Below, one piece after another: positions 56,561 through 64,000 of a stretch of 64,000 nucleotides of DNA. The DNA comes from SB21 sp964415295 (GTDB taxonomy: Bacteria; CLD3; SB21). Below the pieces are notes generated by a model, which saw only the letters and a program-made list of their open reading frames with translations, was not told where the DNA came from and searched no databases. The stretch spans positions 248,001 to 312,000 of the forward strand of contig CAYPYN010000001.1 of NCBI GenBank assembly GCA_964415295.1, read 5' to 3'. The first letter of the stretch is position 1. Every line of letters starts with the position of its first letter. Position numbers and translations under genes: made by a program.

Positions 56561-56764
56561 TCAGCCGACTATGGCGCCGCAGTTACCGCAAAGTTTGACT
56601 TTTCTCTCCAGAAATTTCCAGGCGCCGCTCTTGTCCGATATTTTGGAATCGACAAATTTGGCGTAGGTGACAACGGTTTCCTGTTTGCAGGCGGAGCACT
56701 TCACTTTCTCGGAGTGCGCCTCCACTTTGCTCATTTTATCAACGAAGGTCTGCTTCTTTGCCAT
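56561..56764 (-). CDS. Small zinc-ribbon-like protein of unknown function
   Basis: A 67-residue, lysine-rich protein with two CxxC pairs, CSAC (about 22-25) and CGNC (about 59-62), that probably bind one zinc ion. Between them is VTYAKFVDSKISDKSGAWKF. I do not recognise the family. It lies between rpmG and the Trm112-like gene, suggesting a translation-related role; that is inference. Confidence 0.7.
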   Translation of the reverse strand: MAKKQTFVDKMSKVEAHSEKVKCSACKQETVVTYAKFVDSKISDKSGAWKFLERKVKLCGNCGAIVG

Positions 56765-56789
56765 GGATGGCTTCCTCTCAGCTTAAAAA

Positions 56790-56975
56790 TTAACGGGTTT
56801 CTTTGTGGAGCGTGTGTTTACGTTCGACCCGGCAGTATTTCTTTACTTCCAAACGGTCGGTCGTATTCTTTTTATTCTTCTCCGTCGTGTATCGCGAAAC
56901 GCCGGGAAGACCGCTGTTCTTGCATTCGGTGCACTCAAGCGTCACCACGATGCGGTTGCCTTTTCCTTTTGCCAT
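56790..56975 (-). CDS. rpmG: 50S ribosomal protein L33
   Basis: A 61-residue large-subunit protein. It has [33 protein letters not shown] and the end [15 protein letters not shown] at the start and a single Cys in KKYC are seen, so this is close to the zinc-type L33, with only three cysteines visible. It heads the short zinc-ribbon gene series. The usual secE/nusG neighbours are absent. Confidence 0.95.
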   Translation of the reverse strand: MAKGKGNRIVVTLECTECKNSGLPGVSRYTTEKNKKNTTDRLEVKKYCRVERKHTLHKETR

Positions 56976-57179
56976 TTCTTAAATCTCCTCCCAAAACGGG
57001 ATTATTTTAATAATTATTATGTTCTTAAAATGGGCACAAATATAGGTGAAATACATACGAATGTCAAGAATTTTTACCTGTTTTTTGGATCATAACCGGG
57101 CTTAACCTTAGCTTTTTTTGTTGATATTAGTTGAAACGATCATATATTTTTCAGAGCAGATACATAAATCAACCCTTCA

Positions 57180-57755
57180 ATGATCAATCCTTTTATAAAC
57201 AAAAGCTTAAGCGACGCTTTACCCGAGGTCAGGGTTCGTCTGAGAAACCCAGTGCCGGAGGATGCCGAAGTCATTTTCCATTGGCGCAGTGAGAGGATGG
57301 TTCAGGCTCATCAGCCTATCGTATATCTTACGGTCGAACAAATCCGGGCGGATATTGAAAAATCAACGGCCAACGACCTCCCCAATTACTCACGTGACCG
57401 CTTCCAATGGATCGTCGAACGCATGTCCGATGGATCTCCTTTGGGTTGGATTACCTTGAGTATCCGTTCCTGGGAACATCAGATCGGGGAAATCGGCTAC
57501 AGTATTTCAGAACCCTTTCACGGACAGGGCTATGGGTTTGAAGCTCTGAAAATCATGCTGCACAAAGCCTTTCTGGAGGCGCACCTGTATCGGGTAGAAG
57601 CTAAATGCTCGATCGAAAATGCGGCATCCTACAAATTGCTTGAAAAAGCCGGCTTCAGGAGAGAAGGTATCCTCAGACAATACTTCAATATTCGGGGTAA
57701 ACGGTTCGATCATTACATTTACAGCCTCCTTAGACCTGAATATGTCGATCGATAA
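57180..57755 (+). CDS. GNAT-family N-acetyltransferase (RimJ/RimL-like)
   Basis: A 191-residue acetyl-CoA-dependent acyltransferase. The N-terminal region PEVRVRLRNPVPEDAEVIFHW, the central IGEIGYSISEPFHGQGYGFE (acetyl-CoA loop) and AHLYRVEAKCSIENAASYKLL, with KAGFRREGILRQYFNIRGKR, fit the RimJ/RimL group. The target amine is unknown. It lies alone upstream of the tRNA. The 57000-57179 region before it carries no evident feature. Confidence 0.88.
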   Translation: MINPFINKSLSDALPEVRVRLRNPVPEDAEVIFHWRSERMVQAHQPIVYLTVEQIRADIEKSTANDLPNYSRDRFQWIVERMSDGSPLGWITLSIRSWEHQIGEIGYSISEPFHGQGYGFEALKIMLHKAFLEAHLYRVEAKCSIENAASYKLLEKAGFRREGILRQYFNIRGKRFDHYIYSLLRPEYVDR

Positions 57756-57814
57756 ATTTTATTTGCGTTTCAAATGTGAATCGTATACATTGGCGCGTTA
57801 TTTGAGATACGTTC

Positions 57815-57888
57815 GGGGCTGTAGCTCAGTTTGGGAGAGCGCATCGTTCGCAATGATGAGGTCAGGGGTTCGATCCCCCTCAGCTCCA
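57815..57888 (+). tRNA. tRNA-Ala (anticodon CGC)
   Basis: A complete 74-base cloverleaf. The acceptor stem GGGGCTG pairs with CAGCTCC (one G-T), the D-stem is GCTC/GAGC, the anticodon stem CATCG/TGATG closes the loop TTCGCAA (anticodon CGC), and the T-arm is AGGGG-TTCGATC-CCCCT. The discriminator is A and CCA is not encoded. It reads GCG alanine codons. Confidence 0.97.
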
Positions 57889-57965
57889 CTCGACTCAATG
57901 ATTTGTGACCAATGAACCAATGACGTTCATTGGTCATTTTTATTTCATCATCACTACCGGCCTTC

Positions 57966-59414
57966 ATGAATCCTGAGATACCCAAAGCATTTATCAGCTA
58001 CCTTGATTCCGTCCTTGGAACGGACAAAGATCTGTTCCTTTCCGGTTTGAATTTCGAAAAGCAAACTACTTTCCGTATTAATCCATTAAAGACCGAAAAG
58101 GGGCCTCTGGTAACACGCCTTCATCAGAACGGTTTCGACACGGAAGACATCGGATTTGCCGATGCCTTCATGCTGAAGAATGAGCCCACTCTGCTGAGCA
58201 AGACCATCGAGCACTTTCTGGGTCTGCTATATATTCAAAGTGTGGCTTCGATGATACCGCCGCTCGTCCTGGATCCTGCGGAAGACGAAACGGTTCTCGA
58301 TATGTCCGCGGCTCCCGGTTCCAAGACAACCCAAATAGGACGCATGATGGACAACAAAGGCGTGCTCGTGGCAAACGACTGGGACGGGAAACGTATAAAG
58401 ACCTTGTCCCATAATCTCGACAGGATGGGTTTGATCAATGCGGCCATGGTCAATATGGGCGGCGAACGCATCGGGAATCTGCTGCCGGAAACGTTTGATA
58501 AAATACTGGTCGATGCACCCTGTTCCGCACTCGGCGTGATACACAAAGCGCCGCAGGCCGTTGCCAATCTCAACTACCTGCAGAAATTCGCATTTATCCA
58601 GGAACAACTCCTCGTCAGCGCGGTCAAGGCGGCTAAAGTTGGCGGAACGATTGTATACTCAACCTGCACGGTAGCCCCAGAAGAAAACGAGAAACTGATT
58701 CACAATATCCTTTCGCGTTATCCTCTGGAAATCGCGGATATTCTTTTGCCGGGTGAAATTGCCTCCATGCCGGGCATCACTTCTTACAGAGGTGAGCCGT
58801 TTGATCTATCGCTTTCACGAACTGTTCGCCTGCTGCCATCACGGATCAATCCTGAAGGGTTCTTCATTGCCAAACTAAAGAAAACCGGAAGCGTTTCAAC
58901 ACCGGAAGGAAGGGAGCCATTCAATAATAAAAAGGTACGGTTTGAATTCGTATCCGCGGGACGCCCGGAGATTAAGAAAATGGCCGCCTATTTTGAAAAG
59001 ACGTTTGGAATTCCGGAAGATTTCTGGAAGGATTTTCTATTTGTGATCAAAGAGGATGAGATACTTATCGCTTCAAAAGAATGGGAAGGTCGCGAGGACA
59101 TACTTAATCGTATTTATACCCATCGCGTCGGAACGCGCCTTGCGAGAACAAGACGCGCCGACGAATGGAAATTGTCCACGAATGCCGCTCAGCTTTTTTC
59201 AGCTGTTATCACCAAAAACAAGATCGAGCTGACCGATCCGAAAGAGATCGAGACTTTTGTTGAAGCGGGCACCATCCGGCGGACCTTCCCGATCGAAAAA
59301 GGAGGCGTCATCGTCACAGCCGGCGGCTATACGCTCGGATGCGGCGTGATCCATCAGGGTAATCTCAAAAGCCAAATGCCAAAGAGCAGGACGGTAATTT
59401 CTGTGGATATATGA
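57966..59414 (+). CDS. RsmF/NSUN-family RNA m5C methyltransferase
   Basis: Cytosine-5 RNA methyltransferase, 482 residues from ATG 57966 (an upstream in-frame start overlapping the tRNA 3' flank was rejected). The SAM loop DMSAAPGSKTTQIGRMM, the catalytic DAPCSALG and the second cysteine motif STCTVAPEENE are all present. The C-terminal ~150 residues form a PUA-like domain of RsmF type. Target is probably rRNA, by family analogy. The motif after the catalytic Cys (HKAPQAV) is unusual: RR/RKxP is commoner. Confidence 0.92.
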   Translation: MNPEIPKAFISYLDSVLGTDKDLFLSGLNFEKQTTFRINPLKTEKGPLVTRLHQNGFDTEDIGFADAFMLKNEPTLLSKTIEHFLGLLYIQSVASMIPPLVLDPAEDETVLDMSAAPGSKTTQIGRMMDNKGVLVANDWDGKRIKTLSHNLDRMGLINAAMVNMGGERIGNLLPETFDKILVDAPCSALGVIHKAPQAVANLNYLQKFAFIQEQLLVSAVKAAKVGGTIVYSTCTVAPEENEKLIHNILSRYPLEIADILLPGEIASMPGITSYRGEPFDLSLSRTVRLLPSRINPEGFFIAKLKKTGSVSTPEGREPFNNKKVRFEFVSAGRPEIKKMAAYFEKTFGIPEDFWKDFLFVIKEDEILIASKEWEGREDILNRIYTHRVGTRLARTRRADEWKLSTNAAQLFSAVITKNKIELTDPKEIETFVEAGTIRRTFPIEKGGVIVTAGGYTLGCGVIHQGNLKSQMPKSRTVISVDI

Positions 59415-59483
59415 CCCCTCCCAAATTTCGGCGATTGTTTAAATTAAATGCCAGACAAAAACCTGTGAAATCCGCGGAAATTT

Positions 59484-61487
59484 TTACCGATTCTCTCCGA
59501 TCATTTTTGCTGATCTCAGTTTTATCGTGCGATAAACCAGATTGTCAAAATCCGCTAATTCTTCGTTACCCAATCGATATTTTGCATCAAGACCATCCAA
59601 GATCTCTTTGACTTCTTTTATGTCCCGGTTCTTCGCCCAGTAGCTTTCCCGCATGATCTCCGAATAGAGAGCAACGGCGGACACAAACTGAAAACCGGCT
59701 TTCTCCTGCGAAGTTGCGGGTTCCGCCAAAATGATCGGTTCGTCTATTTCTGTTACATTTTTACCGTCGGGCGATTTGTATCGCAATGAAATCTTGCCGA
59801 TACCCCGAACATCCTGATCTTTCAACTTGACCTCGTACAATGCGGTGACGGTGTGACCTGAACCGATCTCGCCGCCGTCAACCTTGTCGTTACGAAAATC
59901 CTCATCCCTCACGTCACGTTTTTCATAGCCGATCAATCGGTAACGGCTGACGGCATCCTTGTCAAACTCAACCTGGATCTTAACGTCCTTGGCAATCACT
60001 TGAAGCGTTCCTGTCAACTGCTCCACAAAAACACGTTTGGCTTCATTGAGGTCATCGATATAATAATAAGTCCCGTCGCCTTTAGTGGCCAATTGCTCGA
60101 TCAGCACGTCGTTGTAATTTCCCATACCGAAGCCGCAGGCCGTCAGTGTAATACCCTGATTTTTGTACTTTTCTATCTGTCGCAGAATGCCTTCCGATGA
60201 GGTTTCGCCGTTATTGGCTACACCGTCGGTGCAAAGTATAACGCGATTGACCGCGCCGGCATCATAATTCTTTTCCGCCAACTGATAACCGGTCCAAAGC
60301 CCGGCTTCGGCATTGGTGGAGCCTTCGCTGTAAAGACCATTGACCGCATTTTCAATAGCTTGTTTGTCCGATGTTGAATTCAATACGATCTGTGCATAAG
60401 AGCCGTACGTTACAATGCCCACACGGTCACCGGTTCTGAGTTCACGTGTGAGCAGGTGCAGGGTCTGTTTTACCAATCCCAGCCTGTTCTCAATATTCAT
60501 AGAACCTGATACGTCGATAACAAAGGTAAGATTGGCCGGTTTACGTTCTTCAGTTCTGATCTCGCGTCCTTTGATACCGATACGCACCATGCGATAATTC
60601 TTACTAACGACCGACGGCATAGAAGCGGTGTAAATACCAAAGACTTTTGATTCGGGTGCTTTGTAAATCGGTGTAAAATAGTTTACAAATTCTTCCGTAC
60701 GAACCGCGTCTTTCGGCGGAAGTTCGCCGTTCATCACATAGTTTCTGACCAACGAATACGAAGCTGTACTAACGTCCGCGCCGAATGTGGAAAGATTATC
60801 ATCTTCGGTATCGATGAATGGATTGGTTCCGTAATCCTGATGATACATGTCCCAGTATTTTTGTCCGTTGGGCGGATTCAAAAAAGCACCGGATGATGCC
60901 GGTCCTCCGAGGGTTGCAGCCCCGCCGGCCGCTCCGGCCGTAGCCATGAGTCCCCGGCCGCCGGCAGATTTTGCCGCTCGGGCAGCGCTAGCGGCTTTCG
61001 CCGATGCTGTTCTGTCCTGCGCAGAAGAGGTTTTATCCAACATTATTTCCCCGGCTCCAAGAACGGTTTTGTCGTCTGGCTTCATCTTTTCTATATGCAG
61101 ATCCGCTTCCTGCACCGGGATATATTTCACGGATGCCTTATTCGATAAATCCTCCTTCAGAAAGAGCTTGAGATGATGATCCATAAATGCCGTTATCTCA
61201 ATGCCTTCTACTTTCACGGTCTGATAACGTTCGGTTGTAATCACAATGTCATAGTTCCCCTCTGAAATGTTTTCGAATTCAAATCTGCCTGTAGAATCCG
61301 TTGTCGTCATGGTATTTGGTCCCAACAATGTAACCGTAACGCCGTTCATCGGTTTCCCGGTATTACGATCTTTTATAATGCCGCTCAGTCTTCCCGTATC
61401 GCCGCCGGACAAAAATGAAGCCAGCACAATTGCAGTCATCAAAAGGCCCGCGAGCATGACGAGCTTTGACGTTTTTGGCGTAACCAT
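59484..61487 (-). CDS. von Willebrand factor A protein (YfbK type) with carboxypeptidase-regulatory-like domain
   Basis: A 667-residue exported protein. ATG 61487 follows AAGGAGG. A signal/anchor helix (residues ~10-27) leads a carboxypeptidase-regulatory-like beta domain (~30-105: DRNTGKPMNGVTVTLLG, FEFENISEGNYDIVI), an Ala/Gly-rich linker (AKAASAARAAKSAG), the VWF_N region, the VWA domain with MIDAS FVIDVSGSMN and ILCTDGVANNGE, and a DUF3520-like tail. Length and order match the YfbK family, of unknown role. Confidence 0.9.
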   Translation of the reverse strand: MVTPKTSKLVMLAGLLMTAIVLASFLSGGDTGRLSGIIKDRNTGKPMNGVTVTLLGPNTMTTTDSTGRFEFENISEGNYDIVITTERYQTVKVEGIEITAFMDHHLKLFLKEDLSNKASVKYIPVQEADLHIEKMKPDDKTVLGAGEIMLDKTSSAQDRTASAKAASAARAAKSAGGRGLMATAGAAGGAATLGGPASSGAFLNPPNGQKYWDMYHQDYGTNPFIDTEDDNLSTFGADVSTASYSLVRNYVMNGELPPKDAVRTEEFVNYFTPIYKAPESKVFGIYTASMPSVVSKNYRMVRIGIKGREIRTEERKPANLTFVIDVSGSMNIENRLGLVKQTLHLLTRELRTGDRVGIVTYGSYAQIVLNSTSDKQAIENAVNGLYSEGSTNAEAGLWTGYQLAEKNYDAGAVNRVILCTDGVANNGETSSEGILRQIEKYKNQGITLTACGFGMGNYNDVLIEQLATKGDGTYYYIDDLNEAKRVFVEQLTGTLQVIAKDVKIQVEFDKDAVSRYRLIGYEKRDVRDEDFRNDKVDGGEIGSGHTVTALYEVKLKDQDVRGIGKISLRYKSPDGKNVTEIDEPIILAEPATSQEKAGFQFVSAVALYSEIMRESYWAKNRDIKEVKEILDGLDAKYRLGNEELADFDNLVYRTIKLRSAKMIGENR

Positions 61488-61717
61488 AGAACCTCCTTGG
61501 ATTTGATCAGTCAATACTGATTATATCTGTCAGCGGAAATATGATCCATTGTCGCAGGAGACCGGAAAAAGTTGTGTTGACCTTTCTCATAATCGCCATG
61601 ACTGAAGAACCGGTTTTTAGCTTGTAGGAATTGGTGTTTTTAGCTATATTGTGCGGAATCCAAAACTCATACATCGATCCAGGTTCATTATATCATCCAA
61701 CTATAGGAGCGTTCTTT

Positions 61718-62485
61718 ATGGTCATGCGAGGAAAACAGGGCCTTATCTGCGGTGTTGCCAACAAACGCAGCATTGCGCACTCGATCGCCAAGAGCCTGCA
61801 CCGTGAAGGGGCCAAACTGGCTTTCACGTATCAAGGTGATGCGGTCAAGAAAAACGTGGTGGAGATTGCCGACGAACTCGACAGCGATCTGGTGTATAAG
61901 TGCGATGTGACCAAAGACCACGACGTTCAGACCATGTTCCATGATCTGAAGCACGATATGCACCATATTGATTTTCTGGTGCACTCGCTGGCCTTTGCCA
62001 ACAAAGAGGATCTCAAAAAGGATTTTCACAAGACCAGCCGCGAGGGATTTTCCCAGGCTCACGACATCAGCGCGTATTCTCTGATATTGCTCGCACACGG
62101 CGCCCTGCCGCTGATGCATGATCACGGCGGAAGTATCCTGACGTTATCATATTATGGTGCTGAAAAAGTGATCCCGGGTTACAACGTGATGGGCGTTGCC
62201 AAGGCGGCGCTCGAAGCCAGCGTGCGGTATCTGGCTGCCGATCTGGGACACCGCAAGATCCGTGTCAATGCCATTTCCGCCGGTCCGGTCAATACGCTGG
62301 CCGCCCGCGGCATATCGGGATTCACCAAGATCCTTGATATTGTCCCCGAAAAAGCGCCGTTGCGCAGGAATGTGGAAGTGGATGAGGTGGGCGATGCAGG
62401 ACTTTTCTTATGTTCGTCCTGGTCGAGCGGGATCACCGGTGAGACCATTTATGTTGATTGCGGCTATCATGTAGTAGGGATGTGA
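61718..62485 (+). CDS. fabI: Enoyl-ACP reductase FabI
   Basis: NADH-dependent final step of the type II fatty acid elongation cycle. The 255-residue protein from ATG 61718 shows QGLICGVANKRSIAHSIAKS, the VHSLAFANKEDLK segment, and the catalytic pair in SYYGAEKVIPGYNVMGVAKAA (Tyr-x6-Lys). AGGAG lies nine bases before the start; ATG 61724 is an alternative. A strong terminator follows. Confidence 0.96.
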   Translation: MVMRGKQGLICGVANKRSIAHSIAKSLHREGAKLAFTYQGDAVKKNVVEIADELDSDLVYKCDVTKDHDVQTMFHDLKHDMHHIDFLVHSLAFANKEDLKKDFHKTSREGFSQAHDISAYSLILLAHGALPLMHDHGGSILTLSYYGAEKVIPGYNVMGVAKAALEASVRYLAADLGHRKIRVNAISAGPVNTLAARGISGFTKILDIVPEKAPLRRNVEVDEVGDAGLFLCSSWSSGITGETIYVDCGYHVVGM

Positions 62486-62511
62486 GAATCCGGCTATATT
62501 ATTCAGAAAAC

Positions 62512-62545
62512 AAAAATCCCGCGATTATCTCGCGGGATTTTTTCT
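62512..62545. terminator. Bidirectional terminator between fabI and the acyl-CoA dehydrogenase
   Basis: A 13-bp stem, AAAAATCCCGCGA (62512-62524) with TCGCGGGATTTTT (62530-62542), encloses TTATC. It suits both convergent genes. Confidence 0.92.
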
Positions 62546-62565
62546 TTAAACCGCCTTATGCTTCA

Positions 62566-64000
62566 CTAGTTTGTTTCTTCAAGTATCATCGTTTTCGTTT
62601 CCATCAGGATCTCCGTATTGCTCATGACCACTTGCGATTTCATCCTAACTTCCGGAACGGCATACCCCAGAAAGTATTTGAGAACATCTTTCTTACGTTG
62701 AGATTTTGATGCATCCCGCAGAAGAAGATAGCCGATGAGGACCTTAGCCGCCATTTCGACGATCCGGCGCGAATGATACGACTGATAATCCGCGTTCTTC
62801 TTTTCTTTCACGAAGTGAACGGCTTCGTTGAGCATACGATGCATGTCTTTTACCGTATTGTGCGGTTCGCTCAATGCGGAGAAATCAAATATCCCTTCAT
62901 ATTCCTGTATGAGTTCATCCAAAGTTCCTTTGACAATACCGCCGATCGCAGCCACAACCTGAAGCTGTGTGGTGCCTTCATAGATATTGGTAATGCGCGC
63001 GTCACGATAAAACCGCTCCGCATCGAATTCGCGCATATAGCCGACGCCGCCGTGAACCTGAAGCCCGTCGCTCGCTACTTCATTCGCCATTTCTGTGTTG
63101 TAGGCTTTGCATATCGGCGTTAACATCCCGGCGTACGCTCCGTATTTCTTAACTTCTTCTCTGAGGTCTTTAGAGGGTTCGGTCAATTTTTCAAATTGCC
63201 TTTCCAAACCGTCTTTGATATCTACCATCTTGGTCGTCTCGTACAACAAAGCGCGTCCGGCTTCGATCTTGACCTTCATATTCATCAGCATTTCCGTAAC
63301 GGGAATCATGTTCTTGATCGCGGTCTTGAACTGCACGCGTATCTCGGAGTGCTTCTTGGCCGCCCGATAGGCCGCTTCGGCGATGCCTACCGCCTGAGCA
63401 GAAACACCAACGCGGGCTTCGTTCATGAGCGACATCACGTATTTGATTAGTCCCATTTTCCTTTGGCCGATCAGAATAGCGGGCGCATCATCAAATTGAA
63501 TTTCACACGTAGGAGACCCATGGATGCCCATTTTATGTTCGATCCGGCGTATCACCATGTGTTTGTCACGTTCATAAAGAAACATCGAAAGGCCGCGTCC
63601 GTCCGAAGTATTCTCCTCGCTTCGCGCGAGCACAAGCGATATCTCGCCGTTACCGTTGGTGATAAAATGTTTAACGCCGCTCAGAAGCCATTGGCCTTTC
63701 TCATCCTGACGGGCGCGCACCATCACCGACTGCAGGTCGCTTCCCGCGTCCGGTTCCGTCAGCGCCATAGACGACGTTACTTCCCCGGAGCACAGGCGGG
63801 GCAGGTACTTCGCTTTGATCTCTTCGTCGGCAAACTTATTGATCGTTCCCGCAATGTCATCCTGGAGCCCATAAATATTCATAAAAGAGGCGTCGGCGCG
63901 TGAGATCATCTCGATGGCCATCGTATAAATGGTAACGGGGCAATTCGATCCGCCGTACTTGCGCGGCAGAGTAAAACCGAATAATTGCGCCTCTTTGCAC
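62566..64000 (-). CDS. Acyl-CoA dehydrogenase, 5' end beyond the window
   Basis: FAD enzyme of acyl-CoA oxidation. The open frame extends past 63921 to the window edge (LFGFTLPRKYGGSNCPV upstream of the first Met), so the N-terminus is missing. Visible motifs include MALTEPDAGSDLQSV, HFITNGNGEISLVLA, and LQVHGGVGYMREFDAERFYRDARITNIYEGT with the arginine/catalytic-base region. The C-terminus has an extra ~140-residue helical domain. ETF at 36-37.8 kb is a plausible electron acceptor. Confidence 0.94.
   Translation of the reverse strand, partial: CKEAQLFGFTLPRKYGGSNCPVTIYTMAIEMISRADASFMNIYGLQDDIAGTINKFADEEIKAKYLPRLCSGEVTSSMALTEPDAGSDLQSVMVRARQDEKGQWLLSGVKHFITNGNGEISLVLARSEENTSDGRGLSMFLYERDKHMVIRRIEHKMGIHGSPTCEIQFDDAPAILIGQRKMGLIKYVMSLMNEARVGVSAQAVGIAEAAYRAAKKHSEIRVQFKTAIKNMIPVTEMLMNMKVKIEAGRALLYETTKMVDIKDGLERQFEKLTEPSKDLREEVKKYGAYAGMLTPICKAYNTEMANEVASDGLQVHGGVGYMREFDAERFYRDARITNIYEGTTQLQVVAAIGGIVKGTLDELIQEYEGIFDFSALSEPHNTVKDMHRMLNEAVHFVKEKKNADYQSYHSRRIVEMAAKVLIGYLLLRDASKSQRKKDVLKYFLGYAVPEVRMKSQVVMSNTEILMETKTMILEETN

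Noticed and set aside
59411..59611. 66-codon frame after the RNA methyltransferase
   Set aside because: Mostly antisense to the end of the VWA gene, with no ribosome site or recognisable features.

Overview
The window is a chromosomal segment of a Gram-negative-type bacterium, about half G+C and densely coded. CdsA, FabI, an MsbA-like exporter, lipoproteins with clear lipoboxes, a FISUMP-domain lipoprotein and a short RpoD without region 1.1 all fit the FCB assemblage (for example Calditrichota, KSB1, Marinimicrobia or Ignavibacteria-like lineages). This placement is inferred from gene content and family resemblance; there is no rRNA gene here to settle it.

Layout. 1-6.2 kb: 5' part of groEL with groES, a DMT transporter with shikimate kinase, a stand-alone 80-residue acidic protein, an amino-acid permease and a FISUMP lipoprotein. 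6.4-11.5 kb: long-chain polyprenyl synthase, enolase, FtsB/DivIC-like protein, RmlC-like cupin, PBP4-type peptidase and YraN. 11.6-16 kb (minus): short-chain polyprenyl synthase, HPr, enzyme I and hisS. 16.1-32.9 kb: a nearly complete division and cell-wall (dcw) cluster, in order mraZ, rsmH, ftsL, ftsI, a 70-codon ORF, murF, mraY, murD, ftsW, murG, murC, murB, ftsQ, ftsA, ftsZ. MraZ-box-like repeats precede it, and murE is missing from its usual place. 33-38.7 kb: a serine-palmitoyltransferase-like enzyme, rho, etfBA and rpoD. 38.9-41.2 kb (minus): a GAF/degenerate-GGDEF membrane protein followed at once by two BMC pentamer (EutN/CcmL) genes. 41.4-45.7 kb (minus): rplM-rpsI-rpsB-tsf-pyrH-frr. 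45.9-48.4 kb: two BMC hexamer genes and a sensor histidine kinase. 48.3-57 kb (minus): MsbA-like ABC exporter, M16-like protein, LytR_C protein, a small exported protein, a peptide-ABC permease and binding protein, cdsA, Trm112-like protein, a zinc-ribbon protein and rpmG. 57.2-64 kb: GNAT acetyltransferase, tRNA-Ala(CGC), an RsmF-like methyltransferase, a VWA protein, fabI and a partial acyl-CoA dehydrogenase.

The most unusual signal is the microcompartment set. Two pentamer and two hexamer genes lie in two loci about 6.5 kb apart, among translation genes and without any signature enzyme. The second hexamer gene ends 6 bases after a run of ten A residues. From that run a 77-codon reading frame with no start codon continues in the -1 frame and encodes a domain resembling the Rho N-terminal (SAP-like) nucleic-acid-binding fold. 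Either this is programmed frameshifting or transcriptional slippage making short and long shell proteins, or it is a homopolymer error hiding one continuous gene. In both cases the gene product is a shell protein with a putative nucleic-acid-binding tail.

No CRISPR array, insertion sequence, prophage or rRNA operon was seen.
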